From: CADCVT01 sp036389155 | GTDB lineage: Bacteria; Actinomycetota; Thermoleophilia; Solirubrobacterales; Solirubrobacteraceae | NCBI GenBank assembly: GCA_036389155.1 | Contig: DASVQN010000011.1 | Coordinates: 1 to 64,000, forward strand | DNA: 64,000 nucleotides | Direction: 5' to 3' | Shown: in pieces, positions 40,879 to 49,847 of the stretch | Numbering within the stretch: position 1 is the stretch's first letter | Layout: every line of letters starts with the position of its first letter | The notes under the pieces: generated by a model | Told to the model about the DNA's origin: nothing | Databases searched by the model: none | Seen by the model: only the letters and a program-made list of their open reading frames with translations | Program-made: the position numbers and the translations under genes

Positions 40879-41832
40879 TCAGCGCAGGAGGTCGACGAGC
40901 CGGGCGCCGAGCGGGCCGCGGACCAGCCGCGACTGCGAGTGGACGCTCGACTTGGCGATGTTCACCGTCGGCACCGACTTGACCCGCTTGTCGCCGATCT
41001 TCAGGTGCCAGGACTGCTGGGTGGCGGCCACGAGCGGGCCCTTGATGAGGGTGCCGCGCGCGGTGCGGATCGACGCGTCGGGCAGCGGATCGGGCGCGGT
41101 GAACCGCTCGGCCGACACCGCGAGGACGAGGACGCCGAGCATCACGACGACGACGCGCGCCGTCGAGAGCGGCGTCCGCCGGACGAGCCACAGCCCGAAG
41201 ATCGCCACCGCGAGGCGCGCGGGGCTGAGCGCCACGAGGCCGACGACCAGCGCAGCCACCACCGCGACGCGGGTGGCCAGCGCCGCGCGGCGCTGGGCCG
41301 CGCTCTGCTTGCTCGCGCGCGTGTGCAGGCGCCGGACGCGCTTGTCGAGGCCCGGCGCCTCGATCGGGTCGAAGTCGCCGCGCAGCTCGTCGAGGTCGCG
41401 CCGCAGGCGCCGATGGTCGTCGACCAGCCGCCCCAGCGCGCTCGGGAAGCCCCACGGGCGCCCCCGCTCGGGCACGACGCGATGCAGCAGCCACGTGAAG
41501 GCGAGCGGCAGCGGCAGCGCGAGCACGGCGAGGATGACGAGCTGCAGGCCGCGGCCGAGGATCTGCGCGTGCGGGACGAGCGAGATGACGTCGGTCGGGA
41601 CGAGGCCGGCGTCCTGCAGCTCGCCCCACGTCCAGATCGCGCCGAGGACGTAGAGCACCGCCGTGGACACGAGCGCCGCGGTGGGGATGCCGAGCGTCCA
41701 CCGCAGGACGCGCGCGAGCTCGCTGCTCGCGGAGGAGTAGTCGGGCTGGGGCGCCGCGGCAGCGTCGACGGACCGCACGAGCGGAGCCGAGGATCCGCGT
41801 GCTGCCCGAAGCGCTGTGGGCTGGGCCGCCAT
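40879..41832 (-). CDS. Membrane protein with large soluble tail, unknown function
   Basis: 317 residues. Four or five helices (residues about 50-68, 92-115, 185-205, 207-222 and 232-245) surround a charged helical loop rich in Arg and Asp (RRDLDELRGDFDPIEAPGLD). The last 70 residues form a soluble domain (PLVAATQQSWHLKIGDKRVK) that may be extracytoplasmic. Family not recognised. A 14-bp perfect palindrome lies just upstream. Confidence 0.65.
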   Translation of the reverse strand: MAAQPTALRAARGSSAPLVRSVDAAAAPQPDYSSASSELARVLRWTLGIPTAALVSTAVLYVLGAIWTWGELQDAGLVPTDVISLVPHAQILGRGLQLVILAVLALPLPLAFTWLLHRVVPERGRPWGFPSALGRLVDDHRRLRRDLDELRGDFDPIEAPGLDKRVRRLHTRASKQSAAQRRAALATRVAVVAALVVGLVALSPARLAVAIFGLWLVRRTPLSTARVVVVMLGVLVLAVSAERFTAPDPLPDASIRTARGTLIKGPLVAATQQSWHLKIGDKRVKSVPTVNIAKSSVHSQSRLVRGPLGARLVDLLR

Positions 41833-41848
41833 GTGGCGATGAACTCAA

Positions 41849-41862
41849 TCCGACGCGTCGGA
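41849..41862. promoter_or_regulatory. 14-bp perfect palindrome, possible operator
   Basis: TCCGACGCGTCGGA lies 17-30 nt upstream of the membrane protein start at 41832, where a repressor would block initiation. The half site resembles the CCGAC of the hairpin repeats, so chance or a degenerate repeat is possible. Confidence 0.35.
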
Positions 41863-41865
41863 CGG

Positions 41866-41889
41866 AAAACCGCGCTTTGCGGGAAAGCG
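41866..41889 (-). terminator. Weak intrinsic terminator after the methyltransferase-like gene
   Basis: CGCTTT / AAAGCG stem (6 bp), 5-nt loop, followed on the minus strand by CGGTTTT. It is 20 nt past the stop of the gene ending at 41909. The U-tract is short. Confidence 0.35.
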
Positions 41890-41908
41890 ACGCGGGTAGG
41901 CGGCGGCG

Positions 41909-42805
41909 TCAGCCCGCCGGCAGCCGGGTCTTGCGGATCGCGACGCCGATCCCCAGGTACGGCCCGCCCATCCGCTGCACGACGTCGTCGTACTGCGCCG
42001 TGAACTCGAGGAAGTCCCAGTCCGCGGTCTCCTCGTCGCGGAACCGGCGCCAGACCGTCCCAACGCCGGGGCACGCCTGGCTGACGACGTCGTGCAGGAC
42101 GACGATGTTCGCGTGCGGGCGGACCGCCTCGAGGTCGGACTGCGCAGTGCTCTCGTGATGGGCGGCGTCGACGAGCGCGAGGTCGAACGGGCCCTCGCGC
42201 GCGAGCACCCACCCGAACTGGGGCATCTGGCTGTCGGCGAGCACCATCCGCATCCCGGCCCGGCCCTTCAGCTGGCCGCGCAGCCACGGCGAGTCGACGA
42301 CGTCCATCGCGAGCGCCTTGCGCAGCGGGCGGAAGCGCGAGAGGTACTCGACCGTGATGAGGAACGTGCCGCCGTGGCGGACCCCGACCTCCAGGTACGA
42401 GGAGATCGGCTGGCCCGCGAGCGTCGCGAGGTACGGCCCGAACTGGTTCGGATACTGCCAGTGCCGCAGCCCCCGGCCGCAGAACTCGTAGAGCTCGCGC
42501 GGGAACTCGTCGAGCTCCTCGTCGTTGAGGCCGAGCGCCGGGAGGATGTCGCGCTCCAGGCGCTCGGGGTCGCGCAGCGTCTCCAGGTCGGCGCTGCGCA
42601 GCAGCTCGAGCGGGGCGACGTCGAGCTCGCGCGCCGGCGGCAGCCCCTCGCGGTCGACCACCTCCCGCGCGCCCCGGCGCAGCCGGCGCTCGTCGAGGAC
42701 CCGGCTCAGGCCGCCGCGGAACACGCGCTCGTCCAGGAGCCGGGCGACCTTCTCGGTGACGCCCCCGCCCGGTGCCGCGACCTCCGGCGCCGCGCTCACT
42801 CCCAT
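41909..42805 (-). CDS. SAM-dependent methyltransferase-like protein (class 24 type)
   Basis: 298 residues from ATG 42805 (or 296 from GTG 42799, which gives a tidy GTGA overlap with guaA). Motif I appears as SYLEVGVRHGGTF and the metal-type region as DLALVDAAHHESTAQSDLE, then IVVLHDV; this resembles class I enzymes acting on small hydroxyls or sugars. The N-terminal 100 residues are helical and charged. It overlaps guaA and probably shares its transcript, although function in purine metabolism is not implied. Confidence 0.75.
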   Translation of the reverse strand: MGVSAAPEVAAPGGGVTEKVARLLDERVFRGGLSRVLDERRLRRGAREVVDREGLPPARELDVAPLELLRSADLETLRDPERLERDILPALGLNDEELDEFPRELYEFCGRGLRHWQYPNQFGPYLATLAGQPISSYLEVGVRHGGTFLITVEYLSRFRPLRKALAMDVVDSPWLRGQLKGRAGMRMVLADSQMPQFGWVLAREGPFDLALVDAAHHESTAQSDLEAVRPHANIVVLHDVVSQACPGVGTVWRRFRDEETADWDFLEFTAQYDDVVQRMGGPYLGIGVAIRKTRLPAG

Positions 42806-44421
42806 TCGATGGTTCCGGGGGGCTTCGACGTGATGTCGAGGACCACCCGGTTCACCTCGCGCAGCTCGTTGATCATCCGTGAGGCGATCTGCTCCAGCAG
42901 GTCGTAGGGCAGGCGCGCCCAGTCGGCCGTCATCGCATCGTCCGACGTCACCGCCCGGATCACGACGACCGAGCCGTACGTGCGCTCGTCGCCCTGCACG
43001 CCGACGGTGCGGATGTCCGGCAGCACGCAGAACGACTGCCAGAGGTCGCGGTACAGGCCGGCCTTGCGGATCTCGTCCTGCAGCACGTAGTCGGCGTCGC
43101 GCAGCAGGTCGAGGCGCTCCTTGGTGGCCTCGCCGCCGACGATGCGGATCGCCAGGCCCGGGCCGGGGAACGGCTGGCGCCAGACGAGGCGCTCGGGCAG
43201 CCCGAGCTCGGCGCCGACGGCGCGGACCTCGTCCTTGAACAGCGTCCGCAGCGGCTCGACGAGGTCGAACTGGAGGTCCTCCGGCAGGCCGCCCACGTTG
43301 TGGTGGGACTTGATCGTCGCGGCGCCCGTGCCTCCGCCGGACTCGATGACGTCGGAGTAGAGCGTCCCCTGGACGAGGAACTTGGCGTCCTCGCCGTCGC
43401 CTGCGAGCTTCGCCGCCTCCTCCTCGAAGACGCGGATGAACTCGGCGCCGATCGCCTTGCGCTTCGTCTCGGGGTCGGTGACGCCGGCGAGCTTGGCCAG
43501 GAAGCGCTCCTCCGCGTCGACCGCGACGAGCGGGACCTGGAAGTGGTCGCGGAACGTGGCGACGACCTGCTCGCCCTCGTTCTTGCGCATCAGGCCGTGG
43601 TCCACGAACACGCACGTGAGCTGGTCGCCGATGGCGCGGTGGACGAGCAGCGCCGCGACGCTCGAGTCGACGCCGCCGCTCAGCCCGCAGATGACCCGGC
43701 CGTCGCCCACCTGCGCGCGGATCCGCTCGATCTGCTCGTCGATGATGCTCGCGGCCGACCACGTCAGGTCCGCGTCGCAGATGTCGCCGAGGAAGCGCTT
43801 GAGGACGTCCTGCCCGTACGGCGTGTGGACGACCTCGGGATGGAACTGGATGCCGTAGATGCCGCGCTCGACGTTCTCGAGCGCCGCGACCGGCGACTGC
43901 GTGGAGGACGCGAGCGCCGTGAAGCCGGGTGGCGGCGCGTAGACCGTGTCGCGGTGCGACATCCAGCACGTCTGCTCGTTCGGCAGCCCCGCCAGCAGCC
44001 GGCCGGAATCCCGGACCGTGAGGTCCGAGCGGCCGAACTCCCCGATCTCCGCGCCCTCGACGCGCCCGCCGAGCTCGAGCGTCACGAGCTGCATGCCGTA
44101 GCAGATGCCGAGCACGGGGATCCCGAGCTCCAGCAGCTCCGGATCCAGCCGCGGCGCGCCGTCGGCGTACACCGACGCGGGCCCGCCGGAGAGGATCAGC
44201 CCCTTCGGGTTGCGCCGACGGACCTCCTCCGCCCCGACGTGGTGGGGCAGCAGCTCGCTGAACACGCCGCACTCGCGGACGCGCCGCGCGATCAGCTGCG
44301 AGTACTGCCCGCCGTAGTCGAGGACGACGACCTCGTCGACCGCGCGCGGCGCCTCGACGTCGACCGCGTGCTCCTCGACGACCTCCGGGGCCGCGTTGCT
44401 CGCGGTGACGATCGACTCCAC
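42796..44421 (-). CDS. guaA: GMP synthase (glutamine-hydrolysing)
   Basis: 541 residues. The glutaminase Cys107 is in GICYGMQ, and the ATP-pyrophosphatase P-loop is LSGGVDSS (residues 247-254). The C-terminal dimerisation domain ends SKPPGTIEWE. About 28 extra residues precede the usual start, rich in Glu and Val. It converts XMP to GMP. It lies 12 nt after guaB3. Confidence 0.97.
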   Translation of the reverse strand: MESIVTASNAAPEVVEEHAVDVEAPRAVDEVVVLDYGGQYSQLIARRVRECGVFSELLPHHVGAEEVRRRNPKGLILSGGPASVYADGAPRLDPELLELGIPVLGICYGMQLVTLELGGRVEGAEIGEFGRSDLTVRDSGRLLAGLPNEQTCWMSHRDTVYAPPPGFTALASSTQSPVAALENVERGIYGIQFHPEVVHTPYGQDVLKRFLGDICDADLTWSAASIIDEQIERIRAQVGDGRVICGLSGGVDSSVAALLVHRAIGDQLTCVFVDHGLMRKNEGEQVVATFRDHFQVPLVAVDAEERFLAKLAGVTDPETKRKAIGAEFIRVFEEEAAKLAGDGEDAKFLVQGTLYSDVIESGGGTGAATIKSHHNVGGLPEDLQFDLVEPLRTLFKDEVRAVGAELGLPERLVWRQPFPGPGLAIRIVGGEATKERLDLLRDADYVLQDEIRKAGLYRDLWQSFCVLPDIRTVGVQGDERTYGSVVVIRAVTSDDAMTADWARLPYDLLEQIASRMINELREVNRVVLDITSKPPGTIEWE

Positions 44422-44433
44422 GACGCCGGCCGG

Positions 44434-45708
44434 CTAGTTCGCGCCGGACACCATGGCCGGCGTCCCCGAGAGCACCGGCTCGACGTGCGTCGCCCCGTTG
44501 GCCTCGCCGTCGGCCCGCTCGTCGCGCGGGGCCGGAGCGGACGAGCCGCGCGCGCCCATGCCGATGCCCTGCGCCGACTGGAGGTGCTTGCCCTCCGTCT
44601 GCAGCGCGGGGGCGACCATCAGCTCGGCGCGGTTGAACTCCGCCAGGTCCTGGTAGCCGCAGGTCGCCATCGACGTCCGCAGCCCGCCGAACAGGTTGAA
44701 GGTGCCGTCGTTCTCGCGGGCCGGGCCGACGAGGATCTCCTCGAGGGTGCCGTTCTGCACCGTCTGGACCCGGGCGCCGCGGGGCAGCGTCGGGTGGAAC
44801 GTGGCCATCCCCCAGTGGAAGCCGTGCCCGGGCGCCTCGTAGGCGCGGGCGAGCGGCGAGCCGATCATCACGGCGTCCGCCCCGCAGGCGATCGCCTTCG
44901 CGACGTCGCCGCCGTTGCGCATGCCGCCGTCGGCGACCACGTGGCAGTACTCGCCCGTCTCGAGCATGTGCTGCGAGCGGGCCGCCGCCACGTCGGCGAT
45001 CGCCGTCGCCTGCGGCACGCCGATGCCGAGCACGCCGCGGGTGGTGCACGCGGCGCCCGGCCCGACGCCGACCAGCACGGCCGCCGCGCCGGTGCGCATG
45101 AGGTGCAGTCCGGTGTGGTAGGAGGCGCAGCCGCCCACGACGACCGGGACCTCCACCTCGCGGATGAACTCCTTGAGGTTCAGCGGCTCGGAGACGGTCG
45201 AGACGTGCTCGGCCGACACGACCGTGCCCTGGATGACGAGGACGTCGAGGCCGGCGTCGAGCGCGAGCTCGTAGTGCTTGCGGACGCGCTGCGGGGTCAG
45301 CGACGCCGAGACGACGACGCCGTGCGCCTTGATCTCGCGGATCCGCTGCTCGATCAGCTCGGGCTTGATCGGCTCCATGTAGATCTTCTGCATCTCGCGC
45401 GTCGCCTCGTCGCGAGGGAGCTGCGCGATGCGCTCGAGCTGGTCGTCCGCGTCCTCGTACCGGGTCCAGATGCCCTCGAGGTTCAGGACCGCCAGGCCGC
45501 CGAGCTTGCCGACGATGCCGGCCGTCTGCGGGGAGACGACGCCGTCCATGGCGGACGCCATGAGCGGCAGCTCGAAGCGATAGTCGCCGAGCTTCCAGGA
45601 GATGTCCACGTCGTCGGGGTCGCGCGTGCGCCGGGACGGCACGATCGCGATGTCATCGAAGCCGTAAGCGCGGCGGGCCTTCTTTCCGCGGCCGATCTCT
45701 ACTTCCAT
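44434..45708 (-). CDS. guaB3: GuaB3-family IMP dehydrogenase-related protein
   Basis: 424 residues. The barrel has the loop GVGPGAACTTRG with Cys221, and lacks the CBS pair of true IMPDH (GuaB2), as in the GuaB3 group of Actinobacteria. Whether it acts as an IMP dehydrogenase or another purine enzyme is unsettled. A 45-residue low-complexity C-terminal tail follows. It is placed upstream of guaA with a leaderless TAGGAT promoter. Confidence 0.92.
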   Translation of the reverse strand: MEVEIGRGKKARRAYGFDDIAIVPSRRTRDPDDVDISWKLGDYRFELPLMASAMDGVVSPQTAGIVGKLGGLAVLNLEGIWTRYEDADDQLERIAQLPRDEATREMQKIYMEPIKPELIEQRIREIKAHGVVVSASLTPQRVRKHYELALDAGLDVLVIQGTVVSAEHVSTVSEPLNLKEFIREVEVPVVVGGCASYHTGLHLMRTGAAAVLVGVGPGAACTTRGVLGIGVPQATAIADVAAARSQHMLETGEYCHVVADGGMRNGGDVAKAIACGADAVMIGSPLARAYEAPGHGFHWGMATFHPTLPRGARVQTVQNGTLEEILVGPARENDGTFNLFGGLRTSMATCGYQDLAEFNRAELMVAPALQTEGKHLQSAQGIGMGARGSSAPAPRDERADGEANGATHVEPVLSGTPAMVSGAN

Positions 45709-45714
45709 TGCGCG

Positions 45715-45720
45715 ATCCTA
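45715..45720 (-). promoter_or_regulatory. -10 box TAGGAT, leaderless promoter of guaB3-guaA
   Basis: TAGGAT on the minus strand is 6 nt from the ATG at 45708. A purine-rich run at 45736-45752 is on the opposite strand and cannot serve as Shine-Dalgarno. Confidence 0.45.
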
Positions 45721-45787
45721 GGACGGGGGGCGGACGGAGGAGGAAGGATCGAGCGTAGCAACGCCGAATATGGGTGGTTTCCATCCG

Positions 45788-46744
45788 TTATGCGGCCGCG
45801 GGCGCCTCCACCGGCTCCACCTCGACCTCGCCGAGCAGGCGGTCGACCTCGCGCGGCTCGATCAGCCCCGCCCCGAGGCGCTGGGTGGACTCCGCGCCGC
45901 ACGCCACGCCGTAGCGCAGGCACTCCTCGGGAGTCCGCCCCGTGTAGCGCGCGGCGACGAACCCGGCCAGGAACGCGTCGCCCGACCCGACCGTCGCCAC
46001 CGGCTCGCGCGGCTCGATCCGCGCCCGCAGCAGCGTCGGCCCGTGGTCGGTGGGCAGGCAGGCGAAGCAGCCGTCCGGCGTCGTCATCAGCGCCTGCTTG
46101 GTCCCGAGCGTCCCCATCTCCTGGACCGCGGCGATCCGGTCCTGGTCGTCGTTGAACTCGTGGCCCACGAGCTCCTCGGCCTCGATGATGTTCGGGGAGA
46201 TGATCGTCGGCTCGGCCCGGACCGCGTGCCGCAGCGGCTCGCCGTCGGTGTCGACGATGGTCTCGACGTCGACGCGCTTGAGCTCGCGGATCAGCGTCGC
46301 GTAGGCGTCCGCGTCGACGCCGCGCGGCAGCGACCCCGCGAGCACGACGATCTCCGCGCCGCGCGCCAGGTAGACGAGCTTGTCGCCGAACAGCTCGAGC
46401 TCCTTCGCGCTGACGGCCGGGCCGCGCTCGTTGATCTCGGTCTGCTCGCCGGTGGTCGGGTCCAGGACCGCCGTGTTCGTCCGCGACTCCTCGCCGATGC
46501 GCACGAAGTCGTTGAGGATCGACTCCTGCGTCAGCTGCTCGACGATGCGCGTCCCGGTCGGGCCGCCCTGCAGTCCGGTCGCGATCACCGGCTGGCCGAG
46601 CGCCTTGAGCGCCCGCGCGACGTTGACCCCCTTGCCGCCGGCCATCGTCGTCTGCTCCACGGTCCGGTGGCGGCGCCCGAGCCGGAAGTTCGGCACGGAC
46701 AGGGTCTTGTCGATCGCGGCGTTGAGGGTGACGGTGATGATCAT
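45788..46744 (-). CDS. PfkB-family sugar kinase (1-phosphofructokinase/tagatose-6-phosphate kinase type)
   Basis: 318 residues, ribokinase fold. N-terminal signature TLNAAIDKTLSVPNF and MAGGKGVNVARAL; C-terminal signature VATVGSGDAFLAGFVAAR with the catalytic Asp in GSGDAF. The group phosphorylates sugar phosphates such as fructose 1-phosphate or tagatose 6-phosphate. No PTS genes are near. Its start overlaps the carboxypeptidase stop (ATGA). Confidence 0.92.
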   Translation of the reverse strand: MIITVTLNAAIDKTLSVPNFRLGRRHRTVEQTTMAGGKGVNVARALKALGQPVIATGLQGGPTGTRIVEQLTQESILNDFVRIGEESRTNTAVLDPTTGEQTEINERGPAVSAKELELFGDKLVYLARGAEIVVLAGSLPRGVDADAYATLIRELKRVDVETIVDTDGEPLRHAVRAEPTIISPNIIEAEELVGHEFNDDQDRIAAVQEMGTLGTKQALMTTPDGCFACLPTDHGPTLLRARIEPREPVATVGSGDAFLAGFVAARYTGRTPEECLRYGVACGAESTQRLGAGLIEPREVDRLLGEVEVEPVEAPAAA

Positions 46745-47979
46745 CGACGCACTCCGGGTGCCGCCCTCCGGACCACGCGTCTCCGGAGCAGGGCCAGCAG
46801 AACGGTACAGCCGACGAGAAGCACTACGAGGAGGATCGAGACCGGCTCGGAGAGGACGTCGCGCACGCGGTCGCTCAGCGAGGCCTCCGCGACGGCGGCG
46901 GCCGTGACGAGCGGGACGCGCTCGACCACCTTCCCCCGGACGCGCACCTCGACCGTCCCCACCTCGGCGCCGGCCGGCAGCGGCCCGTCGAGCTGGGTCG
47001 GCGCCTCGACGACCTTCGTGCGGGCGCGCTCCCCGCGCCTGAGGACCCGCTGCACGGTCTCCCCCGCGACGAGCCGGACCTTCTCGTCGCGGTACTTCAG
47101 GTCCGCCGTCCTCAGGCCCTTGCGCTCCTGCAGGACCGTCTGCCGCACGTAGCGTGAGAGGCCGTAGCGCAGGAGCGCCAGCGTGTCCGCGTTGCGCGCC
47201 GCCTCGCTCGGCTCGCCGAGGACCGCGCTCATGACGTTGACGCCGTTCTCGGTCGCCGAGCCGACGACGACGTAGCCGGCCTGCGACGTGTGGCCGGTCT
47301 TGACGCCGTCGACGACCGGGACGTTGCGCACGAGCGCGTTGCGGTTCTGGATCGCGCGGCGGTGCGAGCCGCTCTTGAGGACCGCGCGCGGGAGGTCGAC
47401 CGTCTCGCGGAAGAACGGCTTGCGCCGCAGGATCGTGGCGAGCTTGACGAGGTCGCGGGCGCTGCTGCGGTTGTCGGGGTCGTCGAGGCCGATCGGGTTG
47501 GCGTAGTGGGTGTCGGCGAGCCCGAGCTCGCGGGCGCGGCGGTTCATCTCCCTGACGAACGAGCTCGTCGAGCCGTCGACGCCGACCGCGAGCGTGACCG
47601 CCGCGTCGTTCGCGCTGGCGAGGAGGAGCGCCCTGATGAGGTCGCGGACGGTCATCCGCTCGCCCTGCTGCAGGCCGATGACCGACTCCCCGGGGGCGCC
47701 GTCGTAGCCGGGCGCGGTGAGGACGTCGTCGAGCGCGAGGGTCTCGAGCGAGAGGAGCGCGGTCATGAGCTTCGTCGTCGACGCGATCGCGCGGCGCTCG
47801 CCGGCGTCGCGCTCGAAGACGACGTCGCCGGTGCTGGACTCGACGAGGATCGCCGACGGAGCCTGGACCGCGGGCGCGCCGGTCTGGGCCCGGGCGGCCG
47901 GGGTTCCTGCTGCGAGGGCGAGCGCGGTCAGAACGGCCAGCAGCGCCGTCGCGCGTGCTGTGCGGCGGGGCGGGGTCAC
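46741..47979 (-). CDS. D-alanyl-D-alanine carboxypeptidase (penicillin-binding, DacA-like)
   Basis: 412 residues. A signal peptide (about 1-31) precedes the penicillin-binding fold: S67-x-x-K70 in ASTTKLM, S122-x-N124 in ASANDAA, and K227-T-G in DGVKTGHTS. A beta-rich C-terminal domain is followed by a membrane anchor (VSILLVVLLVGCTVLLALLRRR). It trims the fifth residue of peptidoglycan stems. The GTG overlaps the LysM gene stop. Confidence 0.95.
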   Translation of the reverse strand: MTPPRRTARATALLAVLTALALAAGTPAARAQTGAPAVQAPSAILVESSTGDVVFERDAGERRAIASTTKLMTALLSLETLALDDVLTAPGYDGAPGESVIGLQQGERMTVRDLIRALLLASANDAAVTLAVGVDGSTSSFVREMNRRARELGLADTHYANPIGLDDPDNRSSARDLVKLATILRRKPFFRETVDLPRAVLKSGSHRRAIQNRNALVRNVPVVDGVKTGHTSQAGYVVVGSATENGVNVMSAVLGEPSEAARNADTLALLRYGLSRYVRQTVLQERKGLRTADLKYRDEKVRLVAGETVQRVLRRGERARTKVVEAPTQLDGPLPAGAEVGTVEVRVRGKVVERVPLVTAAAVAEASLSDRVRDVLSEPVSILLVVLLVGCTVLLALLRRRVVRRAAPGVRR

Positions 47980-48329
47980 TCCGTCAGCTTGATCTTGTCC
48001 CCGACCGTGAGGCTGTTCGCGTCGATGTCGGGGTTCAGGTCCTCGATCTCCTCGACGGTGACGCCGGTCCGCTCGGAGATCGACGCGAGCGTGTCGCCCG
48101 GCTTGACGGTGTACGTCTTGCGCTGGGGCGTCGTCGAGGTGCGGGCGTTCGTGCTCGTGCGCTCCTTGGACTTGCGCCCATTGGTCGCGCGGCGCTCCTG
48201 GGTGGAGGTCGAGCCCTCCTTGTCGCTGTCGCCGTCCCCCGTCGTGGCCGAGACGATCATCAGCACCGCCACGATCGACGCCAGGAGGGCGAGGGGCGCC
48301 AGAAAGCGCGACGGGCGGTGGGACGACAT
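47976..48329 (-). CDS. Membrane-anchored LysM-domain protein
   Basis: 117 residues: a short basic start, one helix (residues 9-28), a Ser/Thr/Arg-rich linker, and one C-terminal LysM domain (TYTVKPGDTLASISERTG..LNPDIDANSLTVGDKIKL). LysM binds N-acetylglucosamine polymers, so it should sit at the cell wall. It overlaps dacA-like and pfkB-type genes in one transcript. Confidence 0.92.
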   Translation of the reverse strand: MSSHRPSRFLAPLALLASIVAVLMIVSATTGDGDSDKEGSTSTQERRATNGRKSKERTSTNARTSTTPQRKTYTVKPGDTLASISERTGVTVEEIEDLNPDIDANSLTVGDKIKLTE

Positions 48330-48338
48330 AGCGGGCGG

Positions 48339-48344
48339 AGTCTA
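48339..48344 (-). promoter_or_regulatory. -10 box TAGACT for the LysM-DacA-PfkB operon
   Basis: TAGACT on the minus strand is 9 nt from the ATG at 48329, with no Shine-Dalgarno. Confidence 0.4.
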
Positions 48345-48353
48345 TGGAGGGCG

Positions 48354-49313
48354 TCAGGTGCACAGGGCCCATGCGGCCTCGCGGAGCCGCTCGGCCTCTT
48401 CGCGGGCGGCCTGCGCGGGCTCGCCGCCGTGCTGCTCGTGGGCCCGGGCGATGGAGCGCGAGGCGGTGACAAGGCCGCCGTGCGGGCCGGGCAGGAAGGC
48501 GGGAGCGAGGTCCTCCACCCTGCCGCCCTGGGCTCCCACGCCGGGGAGGAGGAAGGTGGCGCGCGGCATCAGCTCGCGGGCTCGGTGGAGGTGCTCGGGG
48601 GCGGTCGCGCCGACGACGGCGTTGGCGTCGATCTCGTCGACGAGGCGCGCGCTGCGCTCCCAAACGCGGCCGCCTTCCCGGAGCTCTGCGTCCTGGAGGT
48701 CGGTCGCGCCGGGATTCGAGGTGCGGACGAGGACGAAGATCCCGCGGCCCGTCTGCACGAACGGCTCGAGGGCGTCCCTCCCCAGGTAGGGGTTGACGGT
48801 CAGGGCGTCGGCCGCGAGGCCGGTGGCCGGGCCGAACGGCGTCGCGGTGCCGGTGAGCAGCCCCTCGGCGTAGGCCTGGGCGCTGACGCCGATGTCGCCG
48901 CGCTTGGCGTCGAGGAGGACGAGGAGGCCAGCAGCGCGCGCGGCGTCGACGACCCGCTCGAGGGCGCGCCAGCCGGGGGAGCCGAGGCGCTCGAAGCACG
49001 CGGCCTGGGGCTTCACCGCGACGCAGGCGGGGCCGGCGGCGGCGATGAGCGCGGCGCAGTGGGCGACGACGGCGTCCGCGGCGCGCTCCGCCGCGGGATG
49101 GGCCGACGTGCCGGCCGAGCGCTCCGGCCCCGCCCCGGCCCGTCCGGCGCCCTCCGGTCCGGCGGCGGGTCCTCCCGCGGCGCTCTGCGCGACGTCCAGC
49201 GCCTCGGGCCACACGCGCGCCGGGTCGGGGTCGAGGCCGAGGACGATCGAGGATCGGCGCGCGGCGACGGCTTCGGCGAGCCGCTCGCGGAAGGGGGCGC
49301 CGGCTCCGGCCAT
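48354..49313 (-). CDS. pyrF: Orotidine 5'-phosphate decarboxylase (type 2)
   Basis: 319 residues. The catalytic DAKRGDI is at 135-141, PGVGAQGG late. It makes UMP. An Ala/Gly/Pro low-complexity insertion at about 45-75 makes it longer than usual (about 270-280). It is 23 nt after the HU gene. Confidence 0.94.
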   Translation of the reverse strand: MAGAGAPFRERLAEAVAARRSSIVLGLDPDPARVWPEALDVAQSAAGGPAAGPEGAGRAGAGPERSAGTSAHPAAERAADAVVAHCAALIAAAGPACVAVKPQAACFERLGSPGWRALERVVDAARAAGLLVLLDAKRGDIGVSAQAYAEGLLTGTATPFGPATGLAADALTVNPYLGRDALEPFVQTGRGIFVLVRTSNPGATDLQDAELREGGRVWERSARLVDEIDANAVVGATAPEHLHRARELMPRATFLLPGVGAQGGRVEDLAPAFLPGPHGGLVTASRSIARAHEQHGGEPAQAAREEAERLREAAWALCT

Positions 49314-49336
49314 CGCGAGGATCCGCGCGGGGCGGA

Positions 49337-49615
49337 TCAGCCGCCCTTGACGGCCTTCTTCAGGCCCGAGCCCGCCGTGAAGCGCGGGACGCGCGTCGCG
49401 GCGATCTGCATCTTCTCGCCCGTGGCAGGGTTGACGCCCTGCCGGGCGCCGCGCTCGGCGACGTGGAACTTGCCGAACCCGGAGAACGTGACGTCACTGC
49501 CGCGCTGGAGCGCGTCCTGGATGGTCTCCAGGGCGGCGTCCACCCCACCGGCCGCTTCCTTCCGGCCGAGCCCGGAGCGCGCGGCGACCTGATCGACGAA
49601 CTCTGACTTCGTCAC
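49337..49615 (-). CDS. HU-family DNA-binding protein, first
   Basis: 92 residues. The DNA-binding arm reads FSGFGKFHVAERGARQGVNP and TGE follows, the HU signature. Begins GTG with AGGAGG seven bases upstream, a strong ribosome binding site. It bends DNA in the nucleoid. It lies upstream of pyrF; other Actinobacteria place the nucleoid protein mIHF beside pyrF, which is a different family. Confidence 0.95.
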   Translation of the reverse strand: MTKSEFVDQVAARSGLGRKEAAGGVDAALETIQDALQRGSDVTFSGFGKFHVAERGARQGVNPATGEKMQIAATRVPRFTAGSGLKKAVKGG

Positions 49616-49847
49616 GTCGTGTCCTCCTCAGCGAGTCGAGCGGGGCGCGCGGGCGACCCGCGCTGCGGTGCGAGCCGCGCCGCGGTGCGAGCCGCCCCGC
49701 CGTGCGGCGCGAGCGGCACGAGCACCGCTTCGCCCGCCGGCGGCCGGGCGGCAGGGGCCGCCGACGCTCGGCCCCGCCGGGCGGCCACGGGCGGGTGCCC
49801 GCGGCCGCGTTCGCTCGCCGGCGCGGCGGCCGGCGGGCGCTGGGGTC
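49616..49847. other. Intergenic region between HU genes
   Basis: 232 nt, extremely G+C-rich, with many short repeats (GTGCGAGCCGC twice near 49667 and 49684). No gene that I can support; probably the untranslated region and promoter for the first HU gene. Confidence 0.5.

Noticed and set aside
43300..46155. 951-residue plus-strand open frame
   Set aside because: Antisense to guaA, guaB3 and pfkB-type genes.
49616..49847. Small genes between the HU genes
   Set aside because: Open frames are Arg/Ala/Gly-only composition with no start signal.
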